Below, one piece after another: positions 1 through 13,164 of a DNA stretch of 64,000 nt. A program made the translations under genes and the position numbers. The DNA comes from Omphalotus guepiniiformis. Lineage: Eukaryota > Basidiomycota > Agaricomycetes > Agaricales > Omphalotaceae. The stretch covers positions 186,001 to 250,000 of the forward strand of contig JAQOOI010000069.1 in assembly GCA_028554645.1 (NCBI GenBank), read 5' to 3'. Numbering within the stretch: position 1 is the stretch's first letter; every line of letters begins with the position of its first letter. Under the pieces are notes generated by a model. It ran no database searches. It was not told the origin of the DNA and was given only the letters and a program-made list of their open reading frames with translations.

Positions 1-75
1 CGCAAGGTTACGCAGAGAGACGCAGGGTTACGCAAAGTCACGCAAAGTGTAGCAGGAGAAACGCAAAGGCGCAAA
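1..75. repeat. degenerate short tandem repeat (acgcaaag-like)
   Basis: Loose 8-11 bp units built on 'acgcaa(a)g' or 'acgcag' follow one another from the first base. Similar words recur more sparsely near 830-920. It is not a canonical telomere repeat. It reads as a decayed minisatellite cut by the window edge. Confidence 0.5.
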
Positions 76-1194
76 GAGAGACTTGAGGCGATTCTGAGGC
101 GGATTATGATGTGCTGTTCAAGGAGCTTTCACACGCACATGCGAGTTATTCACTTGAATTGTATCCTCTCTTCTCACCTTTATCATTCAAGTACAAGTAG
201 CCTACTAGTAGGACGAGCTGCAACGCGCAACAGTGGCTCACACCCGGAACACCTTTCTAGCTTTTTGTACTGCTCTGTGTTGTGTTCTCCCTGAATTCGA
301 GCAGTCATTTGCGCAAAGTTGTCCAACATACATGCTAGTTATTTCTGACTGCGTTGAACTGATCAGGACAAGGAGAAGCAGTGGTTTGGTTCGGAGTGCG
401 GATCGTGCAGGACCTGTGGACACTACATTCCTGCCGTTGTGTGAAAGCGGCTCTAGCAGTTTTGGTACGAAGTTATGTCATACCTATGTGGTTCATTGAT
501 TGACTCAACCTGTAGTATGCTGTAGGGGAACCATGATGACGATTCATTTGTATTCACAAACATCACCTCTTAAAGCTGCTTGTGCTTCTCTGTACCGCAT
601 TCTCCCTTCCTGACCACTCTCGATGATCTTGGGCAATGACAATCATGCTCTCGGAGCCGACAGGCAACACATGATCTCTGTTGGTCTATTAATCAACAGT
701 TCACTATGCTCTCGGTCCTCACTCTCAGCAAATACAGATATGTAGATGATATGGTTATGAGGTGATCATGCAAAGACATGTGTAGGGTATGTAGTGGTAT
801 ACAATGTGTTACATATGGTATGCCATCTTACGCAGTGGTACGTGATGCATGGTTCGCAAAGGTACATGATGGTAAGCACCAGTACGCAATAAAATCCAGG
901 CCACGCACGAAACGCAATGAGACACCCTCTACTCTATGTTTCTGCATCAGTTGATCAACTAGGATCAGTAACGGAGGTCGCATTCGATGATGCTAGTAAA
1001 GCACTATTCTGTCATGCCACGAAAGAAGAAGCCATAGCCTAGGATGGGCATGGAGGGAAGGAAGGAAGTATATGCGGTCATGGTCTGGTCACAGTACCGT
1101 GCGCGTGTAACCACGTGATGAGCTACCGCAAGCCTTGCGACTACTAGCCTCTGCAACACAGACCAGCCACTCCCCTCAAACATCCTCGCGTCCC
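76..1194. other. intergenic, no gene recognised
   Basis: Only short open frames without family resemblance are present. A second patch of 'tacgca'-type words lies at about 830-920. The last 150 bases presumably hold the promoter of the gene starting at 1195, but no distinct element could be pinned down. Confidence 0.4.
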
Positions 1195-3277
1195 ATGACT
1201 CGCTCTCAGGCGCGAGGAGCGGACGCACCACTGCCACCGGCGTATGCACCGTCCTCGGACACAAAGAAGACCGCGAATGCGATTTTTCTTCACCCCGCTA
1301 ATCTCCAATATCGGGTTTCGATCTTCGATGTTCCGGGGCACGCAGAGTACCTTCAAGATCTTGTGCCTGCTATCGCAAAGTGGTTAAGAACCCGGTATGG
1401 TGTCAATTGCGGACCTCTGGGTCAGCTTATTCTCTACAAGGTGTGTTTTGCATCCAGAGTCGTTGTTGACCCAGAAACTTATCCCTTGTTCAGCCTACTG
1501 GAAACATCGCACTGATGGATGGTCCCAAATGGGCGCGTGACCATGCAGAGAACATAGATGCTGCGGCAGAAATTCTTTCATCCGCCTGGCCGCTCAGCAT
1601 GATTCTCGGTAATGAGATGGATTCTCAATATGTCAACCTTGTCATTTTAATTGGCAACCAAACTGATGAGGAGAGGGATGTTCTCAAAAGTTTGTCCAAA
1701 CCAGGATATTACGGTCGCTTTAGCGGTGCGCGCGATTCTCTCTACTTGGTATATCCCCACTAAAATTCAGGTAGAATTACGCCATTTTCCCAAGCCACCC
1801 TCTGCTGCGGCCACATCCAAGGAACGCCAGAAATTGCAGGCCAATTCTGCGACGAGGTGCTATGACGGGGGATGTGTCATAGACGAGAGCGGTGTTATTA
1901 TTGAGGCTTGCGCACAGCCTGTTGATATCTTCTTTCCGCCCTTCGCACAGGTGGCGGCAGTCGCTCAAGATTCCTCTCATGTGCCTAGTGCAGAAATTCT
2001 CAATTTAGCTGGTGCACTGATGTCGCAGGCCTCCATCATTTATCAGAACGAGCAGGATTATGAGAAAAATATTGTCCCCTGCCTTCAGAACATCCTCGGA
2101 CGTATTGATCGCTTGCGAACGGCGTCCAATTTTCGTCCGGACGGGCTGATAACTTTCAAATTCCAAAATCTGTTGGTCTCTCTAGTGGTGCTGGAGTACA
2201 AGCACTCATCAGGTGAAGGTTATAGTGACTCAATGGTCCAGGCAGAGTATTCGGCTCTGTGCTGGTGGAATCGGCCTGAGGTGAGTGCACTAGTACTTTT
2301 TCTTCAAGTGATTATACATAGTTCGCTCATTTCATTTCTAGTTTGAGGGCATACTGAGTAGATGCTGCGGACCTACCCTTCTTTTGTCCGCTACTGGAGC
2401 GCGCGTTGCTATCAGTGGTCTTGTTTATACCGACCGGCTCATTGTCCAGCGCTTGACGCCTATGATCAGTATGGCAACAGACTCGACAGCTACGGACGCG
2501 CGACTTTACGAAGTGGCCCGCCTTTTCGATGCGATTAGTATTGGTATTGGGGAGTTGCGAAATTTCTACGAAAACCTCCTATGCAATTACGACAAGATTG
2601 AACCAGCAAAACCTGGACAAGTACACCCTCGCTACTTTCCTCGCCCCACCATGTTTCAATGCCGAGAAACTGGACAGCCTGTGGAATTTACGTATACCAA
2701 AGCTGTAGTGGAGAGCGCGTCAAATCTCACTTATCTTGCTAAAACGCTTGAGGATCCACCGCGTTCCTTGATCGTCAAATTCTCAGATCGGTATGGGTAC
2801 GAACCTCACGCATATCTTGCAGACTTGGACTATGCCCCAAAGCTGTACTATTGCGGTCTGCTTGATGGAAAACATGATGTTCGAGAGTCGGAGGAAGCCA
2901 GAGGGAAGATCTTGGTGGAGGGGGGCGGAATTTACCTGGGACCACGGCGTATGGTCGTAATGGAAGATCTCGGGCGCCGAAGCGCGTTAGACAGGCGTGA
3001 GACATGGCCTCAGACTGCGCGCACGGATATCGAGAAGGCGCTCCAGCTTCTGCACACCAAGGAGTGGGTATTTGGTGACCTGCGCCATCCTAACGTTGTT
3101 TTCGTAGGCGAACGTGCAAAGTTGGTTGACTTTGATTGGAGTGGAAAGAGGGGGGAGGCTTTTTATCCGTTTGGACTGTCTACCAGCGTCAAGTGGCCTA
3201 AAAAACTTGAGGAACTTGAACACAAGCAGATTCAGCCACAGCATGATCTGGATATGTTGGAAATGTTTTTTGCTTAG
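1195..3277 (+). CDS. PD-(D/E)XK nuclease-like / protein-kinase-like fusion protein, basidiomycete type
   Basis: The predicted product has two parts. The first resembles a PD-(D/E)XK fold: RPDGLITFK is followed by VVLEYKHSSG, giving a spaced D and ExK, and then by a Gln-containing helix (MVQAEYSAL). The second is a protein-kinase-like C-terminus with GDLRHPNVVF in place of a classical HRD loop and KLVDFDWSG in place of DFG. Such fusions are common, expanded families in mushrooms, and some belong to the Crinkler-related effector world; activity here is unknown. I start at the ATG of MTRSQARGADAP. Introns that keep the frame are 1441-1493 and 2281-2341. A third junction, 1749-1770, requires removal of only 22 nt, so either a mini-intron or a frameshift lies there. 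The stop is TAG at 3275-3277. Confidence 0.7.
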
Positions 3278-3615
3278 TGTCTCCATCATGTATAGGGACT
3301 TGTTCATTCGGAAAATCTCGAATGTGTGTTCAACATTTCCAGCGAAAGTGGATTTATTGCCCGTTGTTGGCCTTGTTGCATAAGCAGTACTAAAATCGGG
3401 AAAGTACTTCACAACATAATAGGCAATACGCAACCAAAATCAATTCTGAGATAATTAAAAAAAAAACATATATGTACAAACGGCATCGCAACTAAAAACA
3501 GATGTCCTTTTTCCGCCTCTAGTAAATTCGACGGATATCCTATCTTATGTTTCGTCTGTGAGATCCCTAATATTTATAAGTAATAGAAACGAGCGTATTG
3601 AGAAGTTCCGGCGCC
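3278..3615. other. convergent intergenic spacer
   Basis: This AT-rich spacer lies between two genes that converge (kinase-like gene on +, polyketide synthase on -). It should contain both 3' ends. There is an A9 run near 3457-3466. No coding sequence was recognised. Confidence 0.4.
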
Positions 3616-6600
3616 TTAAGCGGCAAGAGGCAACAAACCCTGCTCTTGCCAGTATTTGACCCAGGCAGCAACGTGTCTCTCTCCAAGTACCTCACTGTCA
3701 TCAAGAAGTCCGCGCATGGTAGGACTGGCACCTAGAACGACGCCCATCGACAGCCATGGCCAACCACCGCACTCCTTGATCCTCTCCTTGCCAAAGTTGT
3801 CCTCCATCGGCGGACTGCTCGCGGCGAAGTCAATCATACGGTCGAGGAGCGCAAAGGCAGGCTATTGAGAGATAAGAAGATGCATTAGTATGAATTCGTA
3901 TCGCAGCACGAGGAAAAGTCATCGTACGTAGCGCTCCCCAGCCTTATCTCCAGTGACGGCAGCGGCGGCCTCCAAAGTGTTCATCCATTCAGTAAACGGC
4001 ATCATCCTCATCGGCTCTTCTCCCTCTCGGAACGGCTGGAGGGTTTTAAGCATAATGTTCATGACAGATGTCCAGGTGACAGGTCTAGGGTGAACAACGT
4101 TGAGAACGATAGGTGGAGGAGTGTTGGCGGAATTGAGAGTAATCTCAAGCACGACAGGAGCGACCTTGTTCATCGGAATCCAGGAGATGGTCTAGAGCAA
4201 ATTTCAAGGTATAAGCCTCAACGACGTGGACAATATAAGAAAACGCACTCCTCCTATATCCGGGACCACATTCAATGCAATACTCGTCTTTGTAATCTTA
4301 GGAATCCACTCTTTGACACTCCAAGCACCGGTGTCAGATGCACCAGACAGCTGACCGACACGGTATACTGAGGTCTGTAGACCACTCATGGAAACAATCT
4401 AGGAAGGAAGGATTTAACAATGATTCAATAAACGGCTAAAAGACGTACCCTCTCCGCAACGTATTTGCCCTGCCCATACCCAAAAACAGGAGCCTCCCTC
4501 GAGTTCTTCAAGATGTCTTCCGGAACTTCCTCTTGACCCACCTCGCTGATCCAATTCTGCGAAGACGCAATACTGGAGATGAATGCGTAGCGAAGGCTTG
4601 AAGCATTGGGAGAGGAGATGGCAAGGTCGAGAAGGTTTCGGGTCGAAGCAATGTTAGGAATGAACACCTTGAGAGGTGCATTCAAGTCCAAGCGCCAAGC
4701 ATTGTCGATGATCACAGTTGTCTCCTTCTGCAGCATCTCATAGGTTATATCGTCAACACCAAGGCCCACCTCCGAGGCATCTCCCTCAATGAAAGTCAGC
4801 TTAGATGACTCTAGAAGCTTGACGTCGAGTGCACGGTCAGTGAACGCTGTGCGTTGACGCTCCAGGAGGGTCGAGCAATTCGAGGGACGATTGAACGCAA
4901 TGACACGCCTAACGCTAGGATCTTGCAACAGTGCTGCAAGGAGATACGACCCCAGACCACCAGTCGTACCAGTCACCAATACGACCGGATTGAGTAGGAA
5001 AGGACCGCTCATCTTCGGTGCATTCTCGGTAAAGCCCAAAGAGAATTTGCGTACAAGCACATCTATCTCTGCGGCAGCCTCACCAACATCGTGCTTATCT
5101 GATTCACCCGAAGCTTCGGAAGAGTTTACAGCGAGAACTTTACGTGCACGCGTAATCAAATCTGTGAGCGTCAGGTCGCTAAGAAGCTGCATCTGAGAAA
5201 TAACCAAATATGGTTTGAGAGCATAGGAAAGACGGCCAGCGGAGATGGAGTCAAGACCATAGGAGGTGAGAGGAACTTCTTCAGAGAACTCATCCTCTGA
5301 GACATCTACGAATTGAGTAACAAGGGCCAAGAGGGTCGCATGGATGTCCTTGATAGGTGCAGCAGACTTGCCGCCTGCCTCAGGCTCGACAAGGTGCGCA
5401 TAAATAGCAGAGGATCCAATTGACTTTTCCACGGCCTTGAAGGAATGGGGTGGGACATACACATCGAACTTCTTGTCGGCGAGTTTAAGGATACCATCCT
5501 CAATCCAAGCACATAGCTCTGTAGTCTTTGTCAGATGAGATGGTTTGAACATAGAAAAAAAAACAAGAACCTGCAGGTGAGCAAGCGGTGTAGGTGAGGT
5601 GGGAGGCCTGGGCTGAGTCGATAGTTCTGACCATGGATCGTGTATCATTGACGGCGGGTGCTGCAATAGAAAACGCGTTTCTGTAGCGCTTAAGCCGTCC
5701 ATCTAGGGCGGTATTAGCACTGAAGGAGGTCAGTTAGCTAATTGTTACAGAGTTTGAGATCTTGCACTTCGCACCTGGTGTAGTTCGTCTGGGCAGGGTT
5801 ACCCCAAATTGTCATACTGGAGAGTGACACGATAAAATCAAGCTTCGAGACATCGGTAGTTTGTTCCAAAGCTTCGAGAGTGCCGACCTTCGACTGGAAA
5901 CTCCTCTTGAAACTCTGCTCATCCTGCAGGAAAAACAGACGGTCGTCGAAAATGGTTGCGAGAAGCAGCACACCTCCTAGAGGGAGCATGATAGACTCAA
6001 CAAGTTTCTTCATATCAGTCGGGCTAGAACCATCAGCTGCCTCTACGCCGAGATACAAGTCAGGTCGGTTCTCCAAGTACTCGAAGACTCGGACAGGTAG
6101 GCAGTCTGGCATCTTCTCCATAGTCTTGCGACCGGACCTTGAAGTGAGGATAATATGACGAGCACCACGCTACATAATTTTGAGTCAGTCATCAACAATC
6201 AAAATTTCCTGACGAACTTACTTGATACAGCCACAACGCCGCGAACGGACCGAAGTCACCAACACCACCAATGAGGAGATATGCCCTCTTAGGATCAAAG
6301 ATGGTAGTGGGTGTGGCGGCAGAAGGCGTCACGCTGCTTAAAGCGGCTGCGGGAGACAATTCGAGAATAAGGGAAGATTCGGGCCACGACTTGACGAAAA
6401 CATTGAGAATGTCTCTTGCTAAGTATGGATCCCTCTTGAGAGCGACGAGATTGTGATCAGCGTAACCCCAGTGCACCGCTTGAGCTCCACACGGAAGGTA
6501 GCTTGCAAGTAGTTGATCGGACTTGGGCAGACCCGTGAGCACGACATCGTTGCATTGAATGTTCACGTCAAAGAGGTCGGCAGCCGTCAACTCCGACTTG

Positions 6601-9600
6601 AGAAGAGTGGGAGACAAGCCAAAGGTCCTCAGTACTGCATTTGCAAGCTTCCCAGTCGGCTCGTCGCTGTGGGTCAAAATTACGCGTGACTTTAAGCGAG
6701 ATGCGTCATTCAAGACATTCAAGCCGAGGGCAAGGCCACAAATGACAGCAACAGAGGCAGCATGAGCCATTGTCTGAGCATCAACTTTCTGAGACAACGG
6801 AGCTATAGAGCCTTGATGTAATTGAACTTTACCAGCAGGCTTCGTGGCAGTCACACCAACAACCCTGCCCCCGACTAAAGCCTGGGCACGAGACTGCAGC
6901 ACCACACCCACAACTCCCCATAGACCGACCTCGGAGGAAGCGGAAGCCTCAACCTGGATGACAACCTCATCAGAGGCGATGGGACCGAGAATAGATGGGA
7001 ATCCCTTCAACGATGGGTTGGACATCGGCATGATACGAGGAACAGTAATGCGAAGATTCTCGTCAATAATGAATTCATTCTCGTCGCCACTTTGAGGCAA
7101 ATACTTGTTAACGATGAACTTCCGCGCAAATTCAGAGTACGAGGAGTCAAACGATGCTCCACGAAGATTGAAATAGGGAAATTCCCGAACCAGTGTTCTG
7201 AAGAAGCCAGAGAAGGCATGAGCATCAGGCCCCACAGTAGCAACGATCCAGATCGGTGAAGAGTAGTTTTCGTCGAAGCTGCGAAGACGGCTTTGAAGTT
7301 GAATCTCCTTGCCAATACCATATTCAAGTAAATCCTGGAAATTGCCTCGTAGGGTTAGGTCATCAGGAAGGGTACCAGGGACAGCAGGCCTCCTAGCCTC
7401 GACGATGTGATCATTGGTAGCACAAGAAACCGTGATGGCTTCAAACCCTTCCAAGCCAAGAGGAGTCGCCAGTGTGCTGGAGGAAGTGAAATATTCCTTG
7501 GTGGCTCCTCCATTCTTGGAGATGGAAAGAAGCAGTGATCCGCCAGGAACAAGAAGCGATTTCAGGAGCTTGAATATCTCCTCATCAGCGAATTCGAAAG
7601 CGACAACACCAACGATGAGGTCCACAGCTGAGGGTAAGGTAGTTGTATTGTCCGCTCCCCACCGGTAGTCAATGACAGCATGACGCTCTGGTAAGGCATC
7701 GGCAGATGCAGATTTTCTATCAGTAGAGGCGACCGTGTAGAGAGGGTGCATGCCACCAGCCTGTAGGACGACTTGGGCAAGCTTCTTGCCGATGGGGGTA
7801 GCACCTACGGTAAATTTCAGATGAGCAATGTACAATCATCCATATAGAGTCATCCATACCGGCCGAGTGAAGCTCCAAGATCCTGAGACATTTCTTGCCG
7901 GCCTTTCCAACAATGTAATCCACAATTTCGCGGCTACGGGTTAGAAGCTTGCGGTCGAAGTCATCTTCTCTCTCGGGAGTTCTGTTGTTCGAACCGAATC
8001 CCGAATCACGCTAGATACTGATCAGCGACGGCCAGTAAGATACAGTAAGGACACGTACGACTTCTGCAGGCGGCACAACAATGCCATACACTTGATATTG
8101 CAACTCATTTCGAGTGTCAACTTCCGGAGGAGGAACTTGGAAGTGTCGGGCTACAGTGAATCCTTGCAGCGTGCAAAGCGAGACTCCGTTGCAGTTCACG
8201 AGTGAGATATCGCAAACGAGATTGTCTAAAGCCATTGCATGAATAAGGATAGCGTTACGACTCATGAATTACACACCTGGGTTCCAGGTCTTAAACGTGA
8301 TGTAGGCGTAGACGTGTTCAGCACCAGCAAGGCTACCTAAATCAAATTCATCGTGCAACACCACAGAGTTGGCACTAGCAGGAAGGAAGTAAACGTTCGG
8401 GTCGGTGACCTTCGTGAACAGAGGGTGGACACAGGCGTGGAAGCAAGAATCGAGAATAGCAGGGTGAAGAATGTATTTTCCGTCCCTTAAAAAATTCATA
8501 TTAAATCTTTAGATCCAACTAGTATATCACGAAAGGACTTACAACGCCAGATCAGCGTCGACACCTTTGATGCGAACGAGCGCTTCCCTTGAGCCAATGA
8601 AGACCTCATCGACGCGTCTGAAGCTCGGGCCGTATTGTGCGAACGCTTGAAGGTATTGGTAAAATCCTAAAGAGACGTTGAAAACAAGGAAAAGCAACAA
8701 GCAACACAACAACGTACCATCAATACCATAGCTAACCGAGCGGTTCTTAATCTTCGTTAATTCTAATGCTTGAGGACTAGGACCAGCAGCCTTCGTAGAG
8801 AAGTATCCGTCCGCGTGCAATCGCCAGTTGTTCACCTACGAGTATATTCAGTTGGATTACGAGGCGTTAAAAAAAAGTTAAATTCATTACTCACATCGTA
8901 GTCAAAGAACTGAGGAGCACCAGGAGGTGCTCGAGACCTGACCGTGTACTTGGATCCATCAGTCGAAACGTCGACCAAAGGTGGGCTCGCAGACGAAAGC
9001 GACAAAATAGAGTAGAAATTAACTTTCCAGAGAGAACGTGCACCCAGTTCCAAGCCCTTTATATAGATTGGTCAACAAATGCTTACACAATTATCCCACG
9101 CTCGTACCATTTCAATGAAACCAGCCGCTGGCATGATAGGCTCGGAGTTGATACAATGGTCAGCGAGCTCGGGGTGAGTGTGAACGTTGATGCGAAGGTC
9201 GGGAAGCCCAAGAGGGCCACGTCGTGGGTTCATCTGCCTGTGCATGACTCGGGATACCTCTGGCCAGTAATCAATGTACTTCTTGACGAAAGGATATGCT
9301 GGAGTAGCAACACGAGGAGTGCTTCCAGAGCGAGAGTACAAAACGGAGAGGTCGATATCGTTGTACCCAGCGGACGCAATACGACCCAGAGCAGTCAACA
9401 GTGTCTCGGCCTCCATGTGAGGGGTAATGTTCTTGGACCGACGCATAGGGCAAACCAAGGAAGTAGAGGCAATACCCAATTCCTGAACGTAGCTCGCAAG
9501 CACAGGGTGCGCACTCATCTCGACAACGAAAGTACCAGCGTGAGCTTCAGTCAGAGTGGTCATAGTCGAGGTGAACATAACAGGGTTACGAGTGTTAATC

Positions 9601-12503
9601 CAGAAGTACTCTGCATCAAACTTGTCAAGAACATCGCCGGAGCAAGTCGAGTAGGTCTTGACTTTAGGAATGAGTTCGCCAGGGTAACGTTCGAAAACAT
9701 CGAGAATAGCAGCACGGTATTCCTTCTCGCAAATATCCATGGCTCTGGAGTGAATGGGTACCCGAGTCATGATCTTCTTGGCCATGAAACCAGCCTTACT
9801 CGCAAGTTCAACAGCTTCGTCGATGAGCACAGTGTGGCCAGCGAGAGCGACAGCTTCGGGACTGTTATAGCAGGCAATATCGAGAACATTATCTCCGGTC
9901 GACCTAGCACGGACGCTGTTAACGAGCCGATGGGCATCCTCAGCAGAGCAAGAAACAGCAGCCATTGTTCCCTCTAGCTGCTCCTCTACCATCACCATAG
10001 CCTCTCCACGAGCAATGGCAATCTCGAAAGCCATCTCCTTGGATCCAGCGCCAGAAGCATACTACAGAACGCTCTCAGTAACCATCCGAAGGCAAAACTC
10101 AATGAATACTTACCAGAAGCGCTACCTCTCCGGCAGAGTGGCCGATCAAAACATCAGGCTTGACGCCCAAGCTAACAATCAAATCATACAATGCGAGATG
10201 GACCATGGTGATGGAGGGAATAATCAGGTTGATAGACCATACAGCCGGAAGCTTCTGAGCGTTCGGCGCAGTATCAAACAAGCCGTAGTCCTGGATCATG
10301 GACTTGCCGGTGCGCTTGATGTAAACCGCATCAAGGTCCAAGATACTCTGACGGAAGACAGGGTATGTCTGGAAGAGTTGACGACCCACTATAGGAGGAA
10401 TCTGATAAGTCCCCAATACCAATTCGTGAAAGAATACGACTTACTGTTAAGATGCTGGGGACCCTGGCCGGAGAACAAGAACGTAATCGGTGGCTTAGAA
10501 CGAGGGCTCAAAACGGGAGCTGAGAACGACGCTGCTTTGTCTCCAGGTGTATGAACCGCAAAGCTCCTCCAGTTCATCTGTCTAGCACGACGACCGTAAA
10601 CAATGGAGTAGTCGATCGCAAGCTCGGGCTTTTCCTTCAAAACCGCGGCGATATCCTCACTCACGGCAGTCGTAGAACGGGGAGAAAGACCACTAGCGAG
10701 TAACAGGACCGGACCTTCAGGCAAAGAAGTGCTCTGTTCAATTTCTTGAACAGGAGGACTCTCGAGAACGGCATGTGCGTTAACTCCGCCAATACCGGAG
10801 CTGCAAATGGAAACGAGGAGTTTGCTTGATTCGTGACGAGGGTCGAGTTTGGTGGGTCCAATGGGAACACGAAGATGGAACTTATCCCAGTGAATGGCCG
10901 GGTTGCGGCGCTTCAAGTTGACCTGAGGGGGGACTACCTTTGTTTTGAAGATAGAGAGAACCTTTGAAAGAGACGCCAAGAACGACGTGATCTCCATATG
11001 TCTGATGACCAGATGTTAGTTTGATGAAAGTACAAATGTATGGTCCAGGTGACCCAAAGACTTACCCAATATTGCCTTTTACACTACCAATGAGGAGATC
11101 ATCATCTCGGGCGAACTTCTCACCAACCCAGTTAGCCTCGGTGGGATCTCCAGCAGCAGTACCTAATCTCGTAGATCAGGAACGAGCAAGTTTCGTGAGA
11201 ATGAACAACAACTATTACCTGTTCCGTGAACCTCAACATAATCAACCTCTCCGGGGGTTCTGACTATACCAACGAAAGCTCGCTCCATAGCGTTGGCTTG
11301 GGCTTCGGCCACGGGTGCATTCACCGGAGCCAAAGAACCACAGCTAGAAATACCTGTTCCGAGGATCTATGACATTTTCGCCATTCAGTCAGTTTTGCGC
11401 TGTAGTGAAAGGTGTGAAGTCAACGTACAGTGCCGTAAATATGATCCTTGTCCTTGACTGCCTGATCTAAACGTTTCAAGACAATGACGGCAGCTCCTTC
11501 AGCACGTCCGAATCCGTTCACTCTTTATGAGTATTTTTGTTATCAAAGTTACCAGTTATGACATACCCGTTCCCTCCAGCATCGAAAGGCTTGCATTTGC
11601 CATCAGGGGACAAGATGGAAGCCTGAGTATAAAGAGAGAAGTCGGATGCACTGAGAGGGGCTGGATTTAGCACGCTGGAATCTTCGAGAATTCAAAGATT
11701 GAGAACTCACCGCAAATTGAGTTGACATCCTGCAACAACCGCGACGTTGCACTCATCATCTCTAATGGCTTGCACAGCCAGATGAGTGCCAACCCCACTA
11801 GAGCTGCATGCTGTATCCACCGGCACAGAAGGTCCTCTAAGGTCTAAATGGTAAGAGATCTTGTTCGCAACCATGCAAGGAATTCCGGCGAGGGATCCCT
11901 TGGGTTCCAATTCATCCTACATGATAGAAATCTCAGTAATGCAAAACATCAATGCAGGTCATCAAAGCGTAACACTCACCGGTTCCGCAACGGACTGAAT
12001 GTCGAATGCCGTTCCAGACGCATAACATCCAACATTCTTTCCGCGGAAATCTATTCCGGAGTCGAGCAAAGCAAGGAAACTAAGCTCGACGAGTCTTCTA
12101 GTGCTCACGCCCATAGCGCGAGCATCTTTGGCGGCGATACCAAATTCAGTGGGATCAAAGAAACCGACGTTCTTCATGAAAGACCCGTGAGAGGCGTTGA
12201 TCTTTCCCAAGCCTTTGCCTTTCCATCTGCAATCAAAAGTCAGAACTTCGAAGATGCTTCGGACACGTCGTGATAAAGCTTACTCTTCGATATTCAAGCG
12301 TTCAAGGGGAATCGGTTCATACGACTCCTTTTGCTCCATGAGGAAGTCGTAGAAGTCATCGTGATCGAGATTGTCAGCAGTGTGTTCACCACTGGGTAGT
12401 TCAGTTGCGATACCAATCTACAACAGAGGGAAAGATCAGAAAGGACTGCGAGATTAATGGTGAGATACTGAGAGCGTACAATAGCAATAGGTGCCTTAAC
12501 CAT
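3616..12503 (-). CDS. reducing polyketide synthase with C-terminal reductase release domain (KS-AT-DH-MT*-ER*-KR-ACP-R)
   Basis: A single-module iterative type I synthase in many exons. KS (about 12500-10660) has the active Cys in VDTACSSS, His in EVHGTGT and His in GNIGHMEIT. AT has GHSAGE. DH has HPELADHCINSEPIMP, with Ser where the family usually has Gly, and the second-site Asp in HPAILDSCFH. A methyltransferase-like part has a damaged glycine motif (LELHSAGATP across the 7805-7859 intron). An ER-like part (about 6990-6480) lacks the GGVG nucleotide loop. KR has LIGGVGDFG and the Ser...Tyr pair in SSMTIWGNPAQTNY. ACP has the pantetheine Ser in YGLDSISA. The terminal R domain has VTGTTGGLG and YGQGK (YxxxK), so release as aldehyde or alcohol is inferred. 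Verified 5' exons are 12480-12503, 12284-12417, 11980-12226 and 11711-11916. Start is ATG 12503. Downstream exon borders are approximate. KS style (KGNIGHMEIT, SSGIGGVNAH) is basidiomycete. Confidence 0.93.
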
Positions 12504-13164
12504 GGTCACTCAGCCAGTTCAGAGAACATGCCAGGTACTTGCAGTTATATACCTTCATATACCTTCATTTAGATTGAGTATTTTTTAACATGCACATCAT
12601 GATGCTTGACATAGCGGTAAGAAGAGACTCAACTTGAGCTGTTTAGATCAATAGCCTGCATGACTCCTTTTGATGAAGACGGGTTCTAATCAGCGCAGCC
12701 TCGGGTCTGTATCAAAAGCGGGTCTGAATCAAGTATAGCAGGTGGGTATCACTGACAACTGTACTCACTTGACAATGGCCTGGGCCGATGCGCAGGCAGG
12801 TACAAATTCAGTTCTGTTTCAACAGATTTCGACTTATGTTTGAGAGAGGGTAATGATATAGAATTGTAGATCGACACGCCTTGGAGTGCGGATGTGATGC
12901 ACGAATTCGAATGACAAGTAGTAGAATTTGGTTTTATGCGGCAAGGACGTGCACCGCTCCGCCAAAATTTGGCGCTTCAAGCGGGCCTCCAATTTGATTG
13001 GACCTTGTGATTTTGATTACTCATCGTATATGCCGCGCAGAGCGTGACTCATTATCTCCGTTTGACAAACTAGTTTGCAAAAGTAAAAACTTGTAAAGAA
13101 ACACACACACAAGTCATCTAATTATACGAAGTCTATCAAATCAAAACTAATCAGGCTAATCACC
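12504..13164. promoter_or_regulatory. spacer: promoter region of the polyketide synthase and 3' end of the MFS gene
   Basis: No coding sequence was recognised. The piece next to 12503 must contain the synthase promoter. A CACACACA run occurs near 13101. At 12960-13010 there is a short segment (gccaaaatttggcgc, then aagcgggcctcc) that resembles one in the insert of element A near 31555-31605. It looks like remnant repeat DNA rather than a gene-specific operator. Confidence 0.4.

Noticed and set aside
1..920. Telomere-like or subtelomeric array from the acgcaaag words
   Set aside because: Units are irregular and do not match TTAGGG-type repeats. There is no supporting subtelomeric gene family at the edge.
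9156..9977. 273-codon plus-strand open frame opposite the AT/DH exons of the polyketide synthase
   Set aside because: It is the shadow of a real coding exon on the other strand; the minus-strand product has clear AT motifs.
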